A stretch of DNA of 64,000 bases from Alcanivorax sp. Lineage in GTDB: Bacteria; Pseudomonadota; Gammaproteobacteria; Pseudomonadales; Alcanivoracaceae. The stretch is taken from positions 1,364,001 through 1,428,000 of the forward strand of contig CP051239.1 in the NCBI GenBank assembly GCA_017794945.1, in the 5' to 3' direction. A program made the translations under genes and the position numbers. The notes below the pieces were generated by a model. The model had not been told where the DNA came from. It worked only from the letters and a program-made list of their open reading frames with translations, and ran no database searches. Of this stretch, positions 18,101-26,147 are shown one piece after another (position 1 is the first letter of the stretch; the number at the start of each line of letters is the position of its first letter).

Positions 18101-18252
18101 TCGGCGGGCTCGCCAACCGGGACAACTGGGACGTGGACGAAAGCGCCGACGCCATCCAGCACCGCGCCATCGGCCTCTCTTCGGTGCCGGCGATCCACTG
18201 GCAAAACCGCCCCACCTTCCAGCAGGTGGTGGAGTTCACCAACCACCGCTAA
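15118..18252 (+). CDS. Penicillin-acylase-family lipoprotein (Ntn hydrolase)
   Basis: A 1044-residue exported amidase of the penicillin/acyl-homoserine-lactone acylase family. The N-terminus is a lipoprotein signal with lipobox LSAC (Cys18), then a run of glycines and a Pro/Glu-rich linker to about residue 60. The alpha part has RFGVPHIFGDSRPDALFGTGYVTAADRLF from about 178. The expected self-cleavage site is before Ser525 (AI|SNALLLNAEHSASGRP), followed by FGPQTSYF. A typical acylase is about 750-850 residues, so this one is long. The product is probably anchored at the outer membrane or periplasm. The amide substrate is unknown. It is divergent from alkB. Confidence 0.88.
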   Translation: MIHRLMLSVLLALFLSACGGGGGSDGGGDPSPNNPAPQPEPEPEEPSEPTLPEQRPSQVSAPFADYGRVLNILPPGQDDNGGLSNLTADIPGLSDLISTLLDDLVAETGLVPALSKEPHFDDQLDLYDALVRSPEDLTDGELGDYFKDAPLLAPDAGDWESEITVAAGNRSVAIKRDRFGVPHIFGDSRPDALFGTGYVTAADRLFLLDVLRRAGRGELSKFLGPADFSFDRDIAVDAPYREEDRTKQIANAIARFGDDGAQIYQDAVHYVAGLNKYVEDVQSGLLKAPIEYVGLGVQLEPFVIEDVVAIATLIQGIFAGGGGGEHDNVLLLQALREQTGSDQAACELWRDLRHATDGESSVTTERRFATQSPPDIDETLCPLSGELAGRFPGAVLFDAGSFQSYQPLTTAPCGRPGQPTCPTAIGNVPALPGTGAVGGLLDAVGELLGGLLSLASSDLTDGEPTLAARWARVTIEMDKLWRDAPEPTALPGKLSDAQRLAVRERVGHLARGVAGLRDGFPNAISNALLLNAEHSASGRPLAVFGPQTSYFVPQLLLEMSVHGGDINTRGMTFTGLPYVVIGRGPDFAWSATSGSSDLTDVRVVRLCQPAEAPAHGEGGYQVGGQCRPFDVIDDSWAARWNLAVPTDDPATIGQNVAVQRRVIRTAEYGPVIGFATVAGQPVALTRQRSTYFAELDTALPFLQATRNDVHDVRSFQEVFNNTTGSFNWFYIDDRDIAFFHSGLYPHRAAGVHPELPSWGNGQFDWQGFIDLEAHPNDANPERGYLASWNNRPARDWWAADANATYSSAHRNDMLDVRLRDLVQQGNVTRANMVEAMGDAAVVDLRGQEVLPKALALLQSTPVTGDEASVVAMMQAWVDGGAYRRDRDGDGEYDAQAEVALMDAWYTRMIETLLPQVTALEDTGTGNVSLVGRDNAPGAGGSAYQNGYYGYLERVLEQALGDSAQPYQRLRCAGSDTEEACRAALGESLTLALDDLGGLANRDNWDVDESADAIQHRAIGLSSVPAIHWQNRPTFQQVVEFTNHR

Positions 18253-18261
18253 GGGTGGAAC

Positions 18262-18287
18262 TTGTGGGAGCGGACCCGCTCCCACAA
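18262..18287. repeat. Perfect 26-nt palindrome (REP-related)
   Basis: TTGTGGGAGCGG, a 2-nt centre and CCGCTCCCACAA. It lies 9 nt after the acylase stop and may end transcription. GCTCCCACA is also the tail of the two REP-like elements at 8415 and 13716. Confidence 0.7.
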
Positions 18288-18293
18288 AGGCCG

Positions 18294-18333
18294 CTTCGTA
18301 GAAAGGTCCGGCAGTGTTATCTACCGTAGCGGG
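18294..18333 (+). repeat. Dispersed 40-nt repeat, copy 2
   Basis: It starts CTTCGTAGAAAGGTCCGG and continues with GTGTTAT and CCGTAGCGG, matching 8201-8240. It directly follows the 18262 palindrome, so in both places the block neighbours palindromic DNA. Confidence 0.65.
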
Positions 18334-18368
18334 GGAGTACTCTTTCCTAATTCACAACCCGTGGAGCG

Positions 18369-19430
18369 ATGGCTATGCGTTGGATGATCTACGGTGCCAA
18401 CGGCTACACCGGCGAGCTGATCGCCCGTAACGCCCGTGGCCAGGGATTGAAGCCGATTCTGGCCGGTCGCCGCGAGGCGAAGGTGGCGCCGCTGGCGGAA
18501 CAGGAGGGGCTCGAGTACCGGGTGTTCGCCCTGGACGATCCGGACACCCTGGCGGACGAGCTGGCCGACGTGGATCTGGTGCTGCACTGCGCCGGGCCGT
18601 TTTCGCGCACCAGCCGGGCGATGCTGGAAGGTTGTCTCAAGGCGCGCACCCACTATCTGGACATCACCGGCGAAGTGGCGGTGTTCGAGCATGTGTTCGC
18701 CCAGGCGGCGCGCGTCGAGCAGGCCGGCATCATCGCCTGCCCGGGGGTCGGTTTCGATGTGATTCCCACCGATTGCGTGGCCGCCCGCCTCAAGGAAGCC
18801 CTGCCCGATGCCCGCGAGCTGTCGCTGGGCTTCTCCACTCGCTCGGGCCTGTCCCCCGGCACCGCCAAAACCCTGGTGGAAGGCCTCGCCGACGGCGGCC
18901 GCGCGCGCATCAAGGGGCAACTGGCCGAGGTGCCGCTGGGCTGGAAAGTGCGGCGTATTGATTTCGGCGCCAGCCCGCAGTGGGCCATGACCATTCCCTG
19001 GGGCGATGTCACCACCGCCTGGCAAAGCACCGGCATCGAGAATATTCAGGTGTTCGTGCCGGCGCCGCGCTGGCTGATCTGGGCCGCCAAGGCCGGCAAC
19101 GTGACCCGACCGCTGATGTCGCTGCCGGTGATTCAAGGCTATTTAAAGTCCCTGGTGGACCGTCGCGTGAAAGGGCCGGACGAGCAAACCCGCGCCCGCC
19201 TGACCACCCACGTCTGGGGCGAGGCGCGTAACGGCGCCGGCGAACAGCGGGTCATTCGGCTGCGCACGGCCAACGGCTACGCCCTGACCGTGGACGGCGC
19301 CCTGGCGGTGCGGCGCTTCATTGAGGCGCAGGCGCCCGCCCCCGGGTGCTACACGCCCTCGACACTGTGCGGTGCACAACTCGTGGAGGAGCTGCCAGGA
19401 TCAGGGCACTTCGAAGTAAGTGAGTGCTGA
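18369..19430 (+). CDS. Saccharopine-dehydrogenase-like NAD(P)-binding oxidoreductase
   Basis: A 353-residue protein with an N-terminal Rossmann fold (MIYGANGYTGELIAR, residues 6-20) and the pattern of the saccharopine dehydrogenase NADP-binding family (HCAGPFSRTSRAMLEGCLKARTHYLDITGE). Bacterial members of this type include trans-acting enoyl reductases and uncharacterised lipid enzymes; true lysine metabolism is unlikely. Two starts are possible: ATG 18369 with GGAG only 2 nt away, or ATG 18375 with the same GGAG at 8 nt, which is the better spacing. It stands alone, with the quinone oxidoreductase gene 132 bp downstream. Confidence 0.85.
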   Translation: MAMRWMIYGANGYTGELIARNARGQGLKPILAGRREAKVAPLAEQEGLEYRVFALDDPDTLADELADVDLVLHCAGPFSRTSRAMLEGCLKARTHYLDITGEVAVFEHVFAQAARVEQAGIIACPGVGFDVIPTDCVAARLKEALPDARELSLGFSTRSGLSPGTAKTLVEGLADGGRARIKGQLAEVPLGWKVRRIDFGASPQWAMTIPWGDVTTAWQSTGIENIQVFVPAPRWLIWAAKAGNVTRPLMSLPVIQGYLKSLVDRRVKGPDEQTRARLTTHVWGEARNGAGEQRVIRLRTANGYALTVDGALAVRRFIEAQAPAPGCYTPSTLCGAQLVEELPGSGHFEVSEC

Positions 19431-19439
19431 CACTCAACG

Positions 19440-19463
19440 GGCATAATGCACACTGCTTATGCC
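19440..19463. promoter_or_regulatory. Inverted repeat between two oxidoreductase genes
   Basis: GGCATAA, a 10-nt spacer and TTATGCC begin 9 nt after the upstream stop, with TTTCGATGATTTTT following. It could be a weak terminator for the first gene or an operator for the quinone oxidoreductase gene, whose start is 100 nt further on. Confidence 0.4.
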
Positions 19464-19562
19464 TTTCGATGATTTTTATGCATTTGTTTAATTAACGGGC
19501 CGGCGTTAGCGTGTCCGTTTCACAGAGCTATTTTTATAACAGGCACTATTCGGGAGATAAGC

Positions 19563-20540
19563 ATGCGCGCCATTCTCTGCAAGGAACTGGGGCCGGCGGA
19601 CAAGCTGGTGATCGAGGACGTACCCTCACCCCAGGTGAGCGGTGACGGGGTGAAAGTGAAGGTGAAGGCGGCCGGCCTGAACTTTCCCGACACCCTGATT
19701 ATTGAAGGCAAGTACCAGATCAAACCGGAGCTGCCGTTCTCACCGGGCGGCGAAATGGCCGGCGAGATCATCGAGGTGGGCCCGGACGTGAAAAACCTGA
19801 AGCCCGGCATGCGGGTCATGGGCCTGACCGGCTACGGCTCCTTCGCCGAGGAAATGGTGATCGGCGAGAGCCGCGTGATCCCGGTGCCCGACGGCATGAA
19901 GGACGAAACCGCCGCCGCCTTCAGCATGGTCTACGGCACCAGCTATCACGCCCTTAAGCAGCGCGCCAACATTCAGCCCGGCGAGACCCTGCTGGTGCTG
20001 GGCGCCAGCGGCGGCGTGGGCCTGGCCGCGGTGGAGCTGGGCAAAGCCATGGGCGCCAAGGTGATCGCCGCCGCCAGCAGCGACGACAAGCTGCAGGTGG
20101 CCAAGGAAGCCGGCGCCGACGACCTGATCAACTACACCGATGAGGACCTCAAGGACGCGCTCAAGAGCCGCTACCCGCAGGGCATCGACGTGATTTACGA
20201 CCCGGTGGGCGACCGCTTCACCGAGCCGGCGTTGCGCAACATGGCCTGGAACGGCCGCTTCCTGATCGTCGGCTTCGCCGCCGGCGAGATCCCCAAGATC
20301 CCCGCCAACCTGACCCTGCTCAAGGGCTGCAGCGTGGTGGGTGTGTTCTGGGGTGCCTTCACCGCCAAGGAGCCGAAAGCGCACATCCAGAACGTGAAGG
20401 AGCTGATGCAGCTGTTCGCCGAAGGCAAGATCAACCCCCGCGTCAGCGAGGTGTTCCCCTTCGAGCAGTACGAGGACGCCCTGGCGGCGCTGAGCTCGCG
20501 CCGCGCTAAGGGCAAGGTGGTTCTGAAAGTCAGCGACTAA
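19563..20540 (+). CDS. NADPH:quinone oxidoreductase, zinc-free MDR family
   Basis: A 325-residue medium-chain dehydrogenase/reductase. The N-terminal GroES-like domain contains AAGLNFPDTLIIEGKYQ and FSPGGEMAGEI. The nucleotide domain has LVLGASGGVGLAAVELGKAMGA at about 145-165. The catalytic zinc ligands of alcohol dehydrogenases are missing, as expected for quinone/enoyl reductases of the QOR type. GGGAGAT lies 6 nt before the ATG. Its end overlaps the convergent thioesterase gene by 4 bp. Substrate not determinable from sequence. Confidence 0.92.
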   Translation: MRAILCKELGPADKLVIEDVPSPQVSGDGVKVKVKAAGLNFPDTLIIEGKYQIKPELPFSPGGEMAGEIIEVGPDVKNLKPGMRVMGLTGYGSFAEEMVIGESRVIPVPDGMKDETAAAFSMVYGTSYHALKQRANIQPGETLLVLGASGGVGLAAVELGKAMGAKVIAAASSDDKLQVAKEAGADDLINYTDEDLKDALKSRYPQGIDVIYDPVGDRFTEPALRNMAWNGRFLIVGFAAGEIPKIPANLTLLKGCSVVGVFWGAFTAKEPKAHIQNVKELMQLFAEGKINPRVSEVFPFEQYEDALAALSSRRAKGKVVLKVSD

Positions 20541-20992
20541 GTCGCTGCCGGACCTCCGCCACTCTGGTCGATGATCTTCCCGGGCGCGCCCTCCAGCAAG
20601 GCCGCCCGCAGATCATCGGGCACCGTGGTTTTCTCGAACGGTTCGGTGGTCATCAGCACGTAGACCACTTCCGCCCGGCACAACGTGGTGCCGTCTTCCG
20701 CCTTCACCAGTTCGTGTTCCAGCGTGAACGAGCTGTTGCCTACCTTGAGCGTGCGCACGTGCACGTCGATGACGTCGTCGAAGCGCGCCGGCGCCTGCCA
20801 TTCCAGGGTCATTTTCACCACCTGGTTGTCCAGCCCCCGGGCCAGCAGCGCGTTGTAATCCCGCCCCAGGGAGCGCATGAACTCGGTCATCGCCAGGTCC
20901 ACGTAGTCCGCGTAGCGGGCATTGAACACCACCAGTTGGGCGTCGCATTCGTTGTAACGGACCCGGAAACGGAAGCGGAAGCGCTCGCTCAT
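20537..20992 (-). CDS. Acyl-CoA thioesterase, 4HBT hot-dog family
   Basis: A 151-residue single hot-dog domain. The signature RYNECDAQLVVFNARYADYVDLA (about 12-34) carries the family's conserved Asp in the D-x-x-x-V-x-x-N-x-x-Y pattern of 4-hydroxybenzoyl-CoA thioesterase/YbgC-type enzymes. These hydrolyse acyl-CoA or aryl-CoA esters. It starts 8 nt after the stop of the solute-binding-protein gene, so the two are probably co-transcribed. Confidence 0.9.
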   Translation of the reverse strand: MSERFRFRFRVRYNECDAQLVVFNARYADYVDLAMTEFMRSLGRDYNALLARGLDNQVVKMTLEWQAPARFDDVIDVHVRTLKVGNSSFTLEHELVKAEDGTTLCRAEVVYVLMTTEPFEKTTVPDDLRAALLEGAPGKIIDQSGGGPAAT

Positions 20993-21000
20993 GAAAACTC

Positions 21001-22251
21001 CTATTCAAGTTGTTCGGGCATGCCCGCGCGGCGCCGTTCCGCGAGCCACTGGCTGCGCGTGATGGCGGCGTCCTCGCCGGACATGCGGCTGATAATCTCA
21101 AAGAAATTCTGCCGGTACTCGTCTTTCATGACCTGATCACGGGCCTTGATGCGCACGGCGTAGACACTTTGCACGTTCTGGTGATCAAAGGCACGCCACT
21201 GCTGTTGGTCCTTGAGCAGCGTGTAGCTGTGGCCCTCCAGGGCACGCCGCACGTTGCCGGAGGCGAAGCTGCCGGCCCGTTCCACCGCCTCTTTCCACTG
21301 ATACACAATGCTGTAGGCCGATGCCGCCGAAGTGGAGGGGCGGGTACGGTAGCGCTGGGAGAATTCTTCCACGAACTGCTGGCCGCGCTCAAAGCCGTAT
21401 TCGTAGGGTACGTTCCAGGTCCAGGGCGCGGCGCCGATCACGCCGGCCATGATGAAGGGCCCGGTCTGCTCGACCATGCTGAGGGTGAGATTGGGCACCA
21501 CGATCTGCATCCGTTCGGGCAGCTTTTTCTGCTGGGCGATGGTCATGCCGCGCACCATTTGCTCGCCGAACAACACCATCACCAGGACGTCCGCATCGCT
21601 GTCCGCCGCCGCCTGCATGGCCTCTTCGATTTCGTGGTAGCGGCCGCCGGGGAACGGCACCAGCACCGAGCCGTGGCGCTCGCCGTCCTTGGTGTCGGTG
21701 AATTCGCGCATGGAGGCTTCGGTGGTGTGGCCCCAGGTGTAGTCGGCGGTGACGTAGAAGTAGGTCTTGTCCTGGTACTCGCGCTTGAGGTAGTCGCCCA
21801 GCACCCGCGCCGCCATCCAGGCGTTGTAGCACTCGCGGAACATGCCCAGGTGCCCGTCCTTGCCGGTGGTATCGTTGGAATAGGTGAGCGTGCCGAAGTA
21901 GAGCAGGTCGTGCTTGCGCGCCTGCTTGCTGGCGGCGATGGCGACCCCGCTGGAAGAGCCGCCGAACAGCATGGCCGCGCCTTCGGCGGCGAGCTCGTCC
22001 ACGTTGCGCCGGGAGCGCTCCGCCTGGGAGGCGGAGTCCCGTTCGATCAGCTCCAGCGGCCGGCCACGCACGCCACCGGCGGCGTTGATTTCATCAATCG
22101 CCATCAGGGCGCCGCGCTTTTGCATCAGCCCCTCTTCACTGTATTCACCGGTATGCGGGTAGTTAAGGCCCAGCTTCACCGGCGTGGCCGCGTGCGCGGC
22201 GCTCGCCAGCAAGCAGGCGGCAACGATACCCAAGCTTTTTTTGAGTCCCAT
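21001..22251 (-). CDS. ABC-type branched-chain amino acid/amide solute-binding protein
   Basis: A 416-residue periplasmic protein with a clear signal peptide (MGLKKSLGIVAACLLASAAHA). The mature fold begins VKLGLNYPHTGEYSEEGLMQKRGALMAIDEINAAGGVRGRPLEL, typical of the Peripla_BP_5/6 family that includes LivJ, UrtA and AmiC. No LivH/M/G/F permease or ATPase is adjacent, so it is an orphan here. The C-terminus is charged. With a thioesterase gene just downstream and an acyl-CoA ligase divergent, an organic acid ligand is possible but unproven. Confidence 0.88.
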   Translation of the reverse strand: MGLKKSLGIVAACLLASAAHAATPVKLGLNYPHTGEYSEEGLMQKRGALMAIDEINAAGGVRGRPLELIERDSASQAERSRRNVDELAAEGAAMLFGGSSSGVAIAASKQARKHDLLYFGTLTYSNDTTGKDGHLGMFRECYNAWMAARVLGDYLKREYQDKTYFYVTADYTWGHTTEASMREFTDTKDGERHGSVLVPFPGGRYHEIEEAMQAAADSDADVLVMVLFGEQMVRGMTIAQQKKLPERMQIVVPNLTLSMVEQTGPFIMAGVIGAAPWTWNVPYEYGFERGQQFVEEFSQRYRTRPSTSAASAYSIVYQWKEAVERAGSFASGNVRRALEGHSYTLLKDQQQWRAFDHQNVQSVYAVRIKARDQVMKDEYRQNFFEIISRMSGEDAAITRSQWLAERRRAGMPEQLE

Positions 22252-22452
22252 GGCGGTTTCCCAAAATTGTTGTTATGTGCTCAGACAACTAGCACGCGCC
22301 CTGAAAACGGTGTTATTAGCCTTTGGTCGAGCGGGCGCCGGCAAAGCGTGACCGGTCAGTATTGAGCCCGGGCATACCGGAGAGTATGCTTCCTGGCCAA
22401 ATTTAAAACAAAATTCCACTTTAACGGAATTCCATCGAATCGGGAGAGACCC

Positions 22453-24063
22453 ATGACCGCGGTAAGTGAAGCGATGCCCGTCTACGCACCAGAAATGGAC
22501 GCGGAGGCCTTTATATCCGTGCCCGAACGCCTGCAGCAGTTGGCGGCGGCCCAGCCGGACAAACCGGCGGTGTACGACGAAACCGGCATGCTTACCTGGC
22601 GTCAGTTCGTGGATAACGTGAACCGCGTGGCCAACCGCCTGCGCGCCGCCGGCCTGCAGCGCGGCGAGACCGTGGCCGGCCTGTCCGAGAACAGCGCCCG
22701 CTACCTGACCCTGTTCATGGGCACCCTCACCGCCGGCGGCTGCGTGGTGCCGCTGTCCGGCATGGCCGCCGGCGAAACCCTGGCGCTGATGGTCAACGAC
22801 TGTGACGCCCGCTTCCTGTTCGTGTCCGCCAAGCACCGCGACCTGATCGAGCCGCTGCTCGACGGGCTCGACAATATCGATAAGGACACCCGCATCAGCC
22901 TGGACTTCCAGGCCGACGGCTGGCTGGCCTTCGAGGATTGGCTGGGCGAGCCGGCCACCGACGCGCCGGACCACACCCCGTCGCTGGACGACCCGTTCAA
23001 CATCATTTACAGCTCCGGCACCACCGGGGTGCCCAAGGGCATCCTCCACGATCACCGCCTGCGTGCCCGTCAACTGGAGCGCGTGGCGGCCTTGGGCTAT
23101 GACGAGACGGCGGTGAACCTGGTCTCCACGCCGCTGTACTCCAACACTACCCTGGTGTCGGTACTGCCCACTCTGTTCGGTGGCGGCACCATCGTCAGCA
23201 TGGCCAAGTTCGACGCCCACCGCTTCCTGGAACTCGCCGAGCAGCACCGCGTCACCCACGCCATGCTGGTGCCGGTACAGTATCAGCGCATTCTCGCCGA
23301 GCCGGATTTCGACCGCTTCGATTTGAGCAGCTTCAAGGTGAAATTCTCCACCAGCGCGCCGCTGCGCGCCCACGTCATCGCCGACGCCATGGCGCGCTGG
23401 CCGGGCAACATTCTGGAGTTCTACGGCCTCACCGAGGGCGGCGTCACCACCACCCTGAACTGCGCCGAGAACCCCACCAAGTGGGCCACCGTGGGCAAGG
23501 CCAGCCCGGGCTGCGAGCTGCGCATTATCGGCGAGGACCTGAAGGCGCTCCCGGCCGGTGAAATCGGCGAGATCGTCGGCCGCAGCGGCGCCATGATGCG
23601 CGGCTACTACAAGCGTGAAGACAAAACCAGCGAGCTGCTGTGGACCAGCCCCGAGGGCGAGGTGTTCTACCGCACCGGCGACATGGGCCGGCTGGACGAG
23701 GACGGCTTCCTGTCGGTGCTGGACCGGCGCAAGGATATGATCATTTCCGGCGGCTTCAACGTCTACGCGGAGGACCTGGAGAAGGTGCTGCTCAAGGACG
23801 ACGATGTGGTGGACGCGGCGGTGATCGCGGTGCCCAGCGAACAGTGGGGCGAAACGCCGCTGGGCCTGGTGGTGCTGCGGGACGGGGCCGACGGCGACCT
23901 GGAGGCGATCCGCGAGCGAGCCAACCAGCAACTGGGCAAGGGGCAGCGTTTGTCCGGCCTGGAGCGCCGCGACGAGCTGCCGCGCAGCACCATCGGCAAG
24001 ATCCTCAAGCGCGAGCTGCGCGACCCGTACTGGAAGGACCAGGAGCAGAGCAAGCGGGACTGA
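22453..24063 (+). CDS. AMP-dependent acyl-CoA synthetase/ligase
   Basis: A 536-residue class I adenylate-forming enzyme that activates a carboxylic acid with ATP and CoA. Core motifs are YSSGTTGVPKG (about 181-191), YGLTEGG (about 330), YRTGD (about 410), DRRKDMIISGGFNVYAEDLE and the catalytic lysine region STIGKILKRELR (about 515-526). The acyl group is not evident; the sequence is not clearly FadD. GGGAGAG precedes the ATG. It is divergent from the solute-binding protein gene across about 200 bp, which probably holds both promoters. Confidence 0.92.
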   Translation: MTAVSEAMPVYAPEMDAEAFISVPERLQQLAAAQPDKPAVYDETGMLTWRQFVDNVNRVANRLRAAGLQRGETVAGLSENSARYLTLFMGTLTAGGCVVPLSGMAAGETLALMVNDCDARFLFVSAKHRDLIEPLLDGLDNIDKDTRISLDFQADGWLAFEDWLGEPATDAPDHTPSLDDPFNIIYSSGTTGVPKGILHDHRLRARQLERVAALGYDETAVNLVSTPLYSNTTLVSVLPTLFGGGTIVSMAKFDAHRFLELAEQHRVTHAMLVPVQYQRILAEPDFDRFDLSSFKVKFSTSAPLRAHVIADAMARWPGNILEFYGLTEGGVTTTLNCAENPTKWATVGKASPGCELRIIGEDLKALPAGEIGEIVGRSGAMMRGYYKREDKTSELLWTSPEGEVFYRTGDMGRLDEDGFLSVLDRRKDMIISGGFNVYAEDLEKVLLKDDDVVDAAVIAVPSEQWGETPLGLVVLRDGADGDLEAIRERANQQLGKGQRLSGLERRDELPRSTIGKILKRELRDPYWKDQEQSKRD

Positions 24064-24083
24064 GCGCGCCCGCGCTCACCGCG

Positions 24084-25511
24084 CTACAGCAGGTTCTCGA
24101 TCGGCAGCAGCGCGCACAGTTGCGACGCCAGCCGCCGGGACGGGCTGACCTGGGGCTCGCTTCGGTACTGAACCGGGCCCCGCTCGTCCCCGGCGCCCCA
24201 TAGCAGCCCCTGGTCGTCACTCATGACCCGGTAGCTGTTCTGGGGCGCCATCCCTTCCTCCACGAACGCGGCCACCTCACCGGCCAGCGCTTCGCTGTCC
24301 ACGTAATAGCCCATTTCCGTGTTCACGTTCACCGAGCGCGGGTCCAGATTGAACGAGCCCACGAACAGCTCCTTGCGGTCGAGCACCATGGCTTTGGTGT
24401 GCAGGCTGGATTTGGAGCGGCCCCGGCCGCGCAGCAGCCGGGCGTGGTGGCGGCGGGCGCGGGCGTTGGCCTGCAGCTCGTGCACCTCGACGCCGCCGCG
24501 CAGCAGGGCCGGACGGTAGCGGGCGTAGGCGGCGTGGGCGGCGATCACGTCGTTGGTGGCCAGGCTGTTGGTCAGCAGCGCCACCCGGCAGCCGTTGCGA
24601 TGCATGTCCGCCAGGGCGGCGGTGAATTCGTCCCCGGGGATAAAGTAGCTGGCTTCGATCAGAATCTCGTTCAGGGAGCGCTGCCCGAGCAACCGGCCTA
24701 GCTGGTCGCCCATCAGGCGCTGGGTGGCGCCCTTGGCCTTATCCGGCGGATCGAACAGCAGCGCGGCCGGCGCCTGAATCTGACGCCGGTCGGCGGCGCC
24801 GAGAACGTCTTCGAAATGGGCGACATCCTGCTCGTAACGGTAGGGAAAACCGTCCAGGCCTTGGCGCCACGCCACGAGCTGCTCCCACAACCGGTCGGCG
24901 TGGACCCGGGAGCGGCGGCGCAGGGAGCGCAGGCGCACGCAAACATCGCTGTCCCAGTAAGCGTCGAAGGCGGCGCGGGTCTCCGCCACGATCGGCCCGC
25001 GGGCGTAGATGTCCAGATCGCGGAAGTTGGCTTCCGGGTGGACGCCGAAGTAATGCTCGGACAGGTTGCGGCCGCCGACGATGGCCCGCTCGCCGTCCAC
25101 GATCCACGCCTTGTTGTGCATCCGGTGGTTCAGCCGGGGGGCGTGATAGAGCCACTGAATGAAATGCTTGTAACGGCCCCGGAACGGGTTGAACAGGCGG
25201 ATTTCCACGTTCGGGTGCGCGTTCAGCGCCGCCCATTTCACATCCCGGCCGAGCTGGTTGGCGTGGTCGAGCAGCAGCCGCACCTTGACGCCACGGCGGG
25301 CCGCTTCCAGGGCCCGGTAGACCAGCAGCTTGCCGATCCGGTCGTCCTCCCAGACGTAGTACTGCAAGTCCAGGGTCCGCTGGGCCAGCCGCGCGGTGGC
25401 GGCGCGCAGCACGAAGGCTTCCTCGCTGTCCGCGACCAGGCAGAAATGAGAGTTCTCGACGTTCTGGCGGGGGGCGCCGTGCCGGTGCGCCTGGGCGTCG
25501 TCACTCATCAA
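24084..25511 (-). CDS. Phospholipase D-like protein, cardiolipin-synthase ClsC/YmdC type
   Basis: A 475-residue protein with two HKD motifs: H132-N-K134...D139 ([19 protein letters not shown]) and [25 protein letters not shown] near 375-400. It starts [17 protein letters not shown], as in YmdC/ClsC, which joins phosphatidylethanolamine and phosphatidylglycerol into cardiolipin. No membrane segment is obvious. The start overlaps the mscL stop by 4 bp (ATGA), indicating translational coupling to the channel gene. Confidence 0.9.
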   Translation of the reverse strand: MMSDDAQAHRHGAPRQNVENSHFCLVADSEEAFVLRAATARLAQRTLDLQYYVWEDDRIGKLLVYRALEAARRGVKVRLLLDHANQLGRDVKWAALNAHPNVEIRLFNPFRGRYKHFIQWLYHAPRLNHRMHNKAWIVDGERAIVGGRNLSEHYFGVHPEANFRDLDIYARGPIVAETRAAFDAYWDSDVCVRLRSLRRRSRVHADRLWEQLVAWRQGLDGFPYRYEQDVAHFEDVLGAADRRQIQAPAALLFDPPDKAKGATQRLMGDQLGRLLGQRSLNEILIEASYFIPGDEFTAALADMHRNGCRVALLTNSLATNDVIAAHAAYARYRPALLRGGVEVHELQANARARRHHARLLRGRGRSKSSLHTKAMVLDRKELFVGSFNLDPRSVNVNTEMGYYVDSEALAGEVAAFVEEGMAPQNSYRVMSDDQGLLWGAGDERGPVQYRSEPQVSPSRRLASQLCALLPIENLL

Positions 25512-25942
25512 CGTTTGAGGTTATCGCGGATTTCGCGCAACAGCAGGATGTCTTCCGGCACTTCGGGGGTGGGCGGCGGCTCCACCGGGGCGGCCTCCTC
25601 TTCCTTGCGCTTGACCCGGTTCAGCCCGCGCACCAGGAAGAACACCGCCCAGGCGACAATCAGGAAGCTGATCACGTTGTTGATAAAGACGCCGTAGTTG
25701 AGCGTCACGGCGCCCGCGGCCTGGGCGTCGGCCAGGGTGGCGAAGGGGCCGTCACCCTTGAGCACCAGAAACAGATCGACGAAATCCACGTCCGCCAGGA
25801 GCAGCCCCACCGGCGGCATGATCACGTCGGACACCAGACTCTTGGCAATGGTGCCGAAGGCGCCGCCGATGATGATGCCCACGGCCATGTCGACCACATT
25901 GCCGCGCACGGCGAATTCACGGAATTCCTTGATCATGCTCAT
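25508..25942 (-). CDS. mscL: Large-conductance mechanosensitive channel MscL
   Basis: A 144-residue channel that opens under membrane tension to release solutes during hypo-osmotic shock. The N-terminus [30 protein letters not shown] and [12 protein letters not shown] are the hallmark of TM1. TM2 is [23 protein letters not shown] charged C-terminal bundle ([13 protein letters not shown]) ends the protein. The start was set at the second of two close ATGs (25942), 8 nt from GGGAG and matching the family N-terminus; the ATG at 25948 is too near the ribosome site. Confidence 0.97.
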   Translation of the reverse strand: MSMIKEFREFAVRGNVVDMAVGIIIGGAFGTIAKSLVSDVIMPPVGLLLADVDFVDLFLVLKGDGPFATLADAQAAGAVTLNYGVFINNVISFLIVAWAVFFLVRGLNRVKRKEEEAAPVEPPPTPEVPEDILLLREIRDNLKR

Positions 25943-26147
25943 TGTCATCGCTCCCTTTATGGCCGGACCGGTCCCGGCTGGAAGTATGGTAGCCCGGATG
26001 CGCGCCGCGGCGAAACGGTTGGCCGACGTTGTCGCCATCCACACGGTGGGCGGCGCACAATCAACCGACTGGCGGCCCGTGGCGGCTGGAGGGACGATGT
26101 AACATTCCCCTTCCGGACGCATCCAAGGCTTGCTGAAGGAGGCAATT

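Noticed and set aside
20537-20540. 4-bp convergent overlap of quinone oxidoreductase and thioesterase as a sign of frameshift
   Set aside because: Both proteins have normal length and complete C-termini, so the overlap reflects compact packing.
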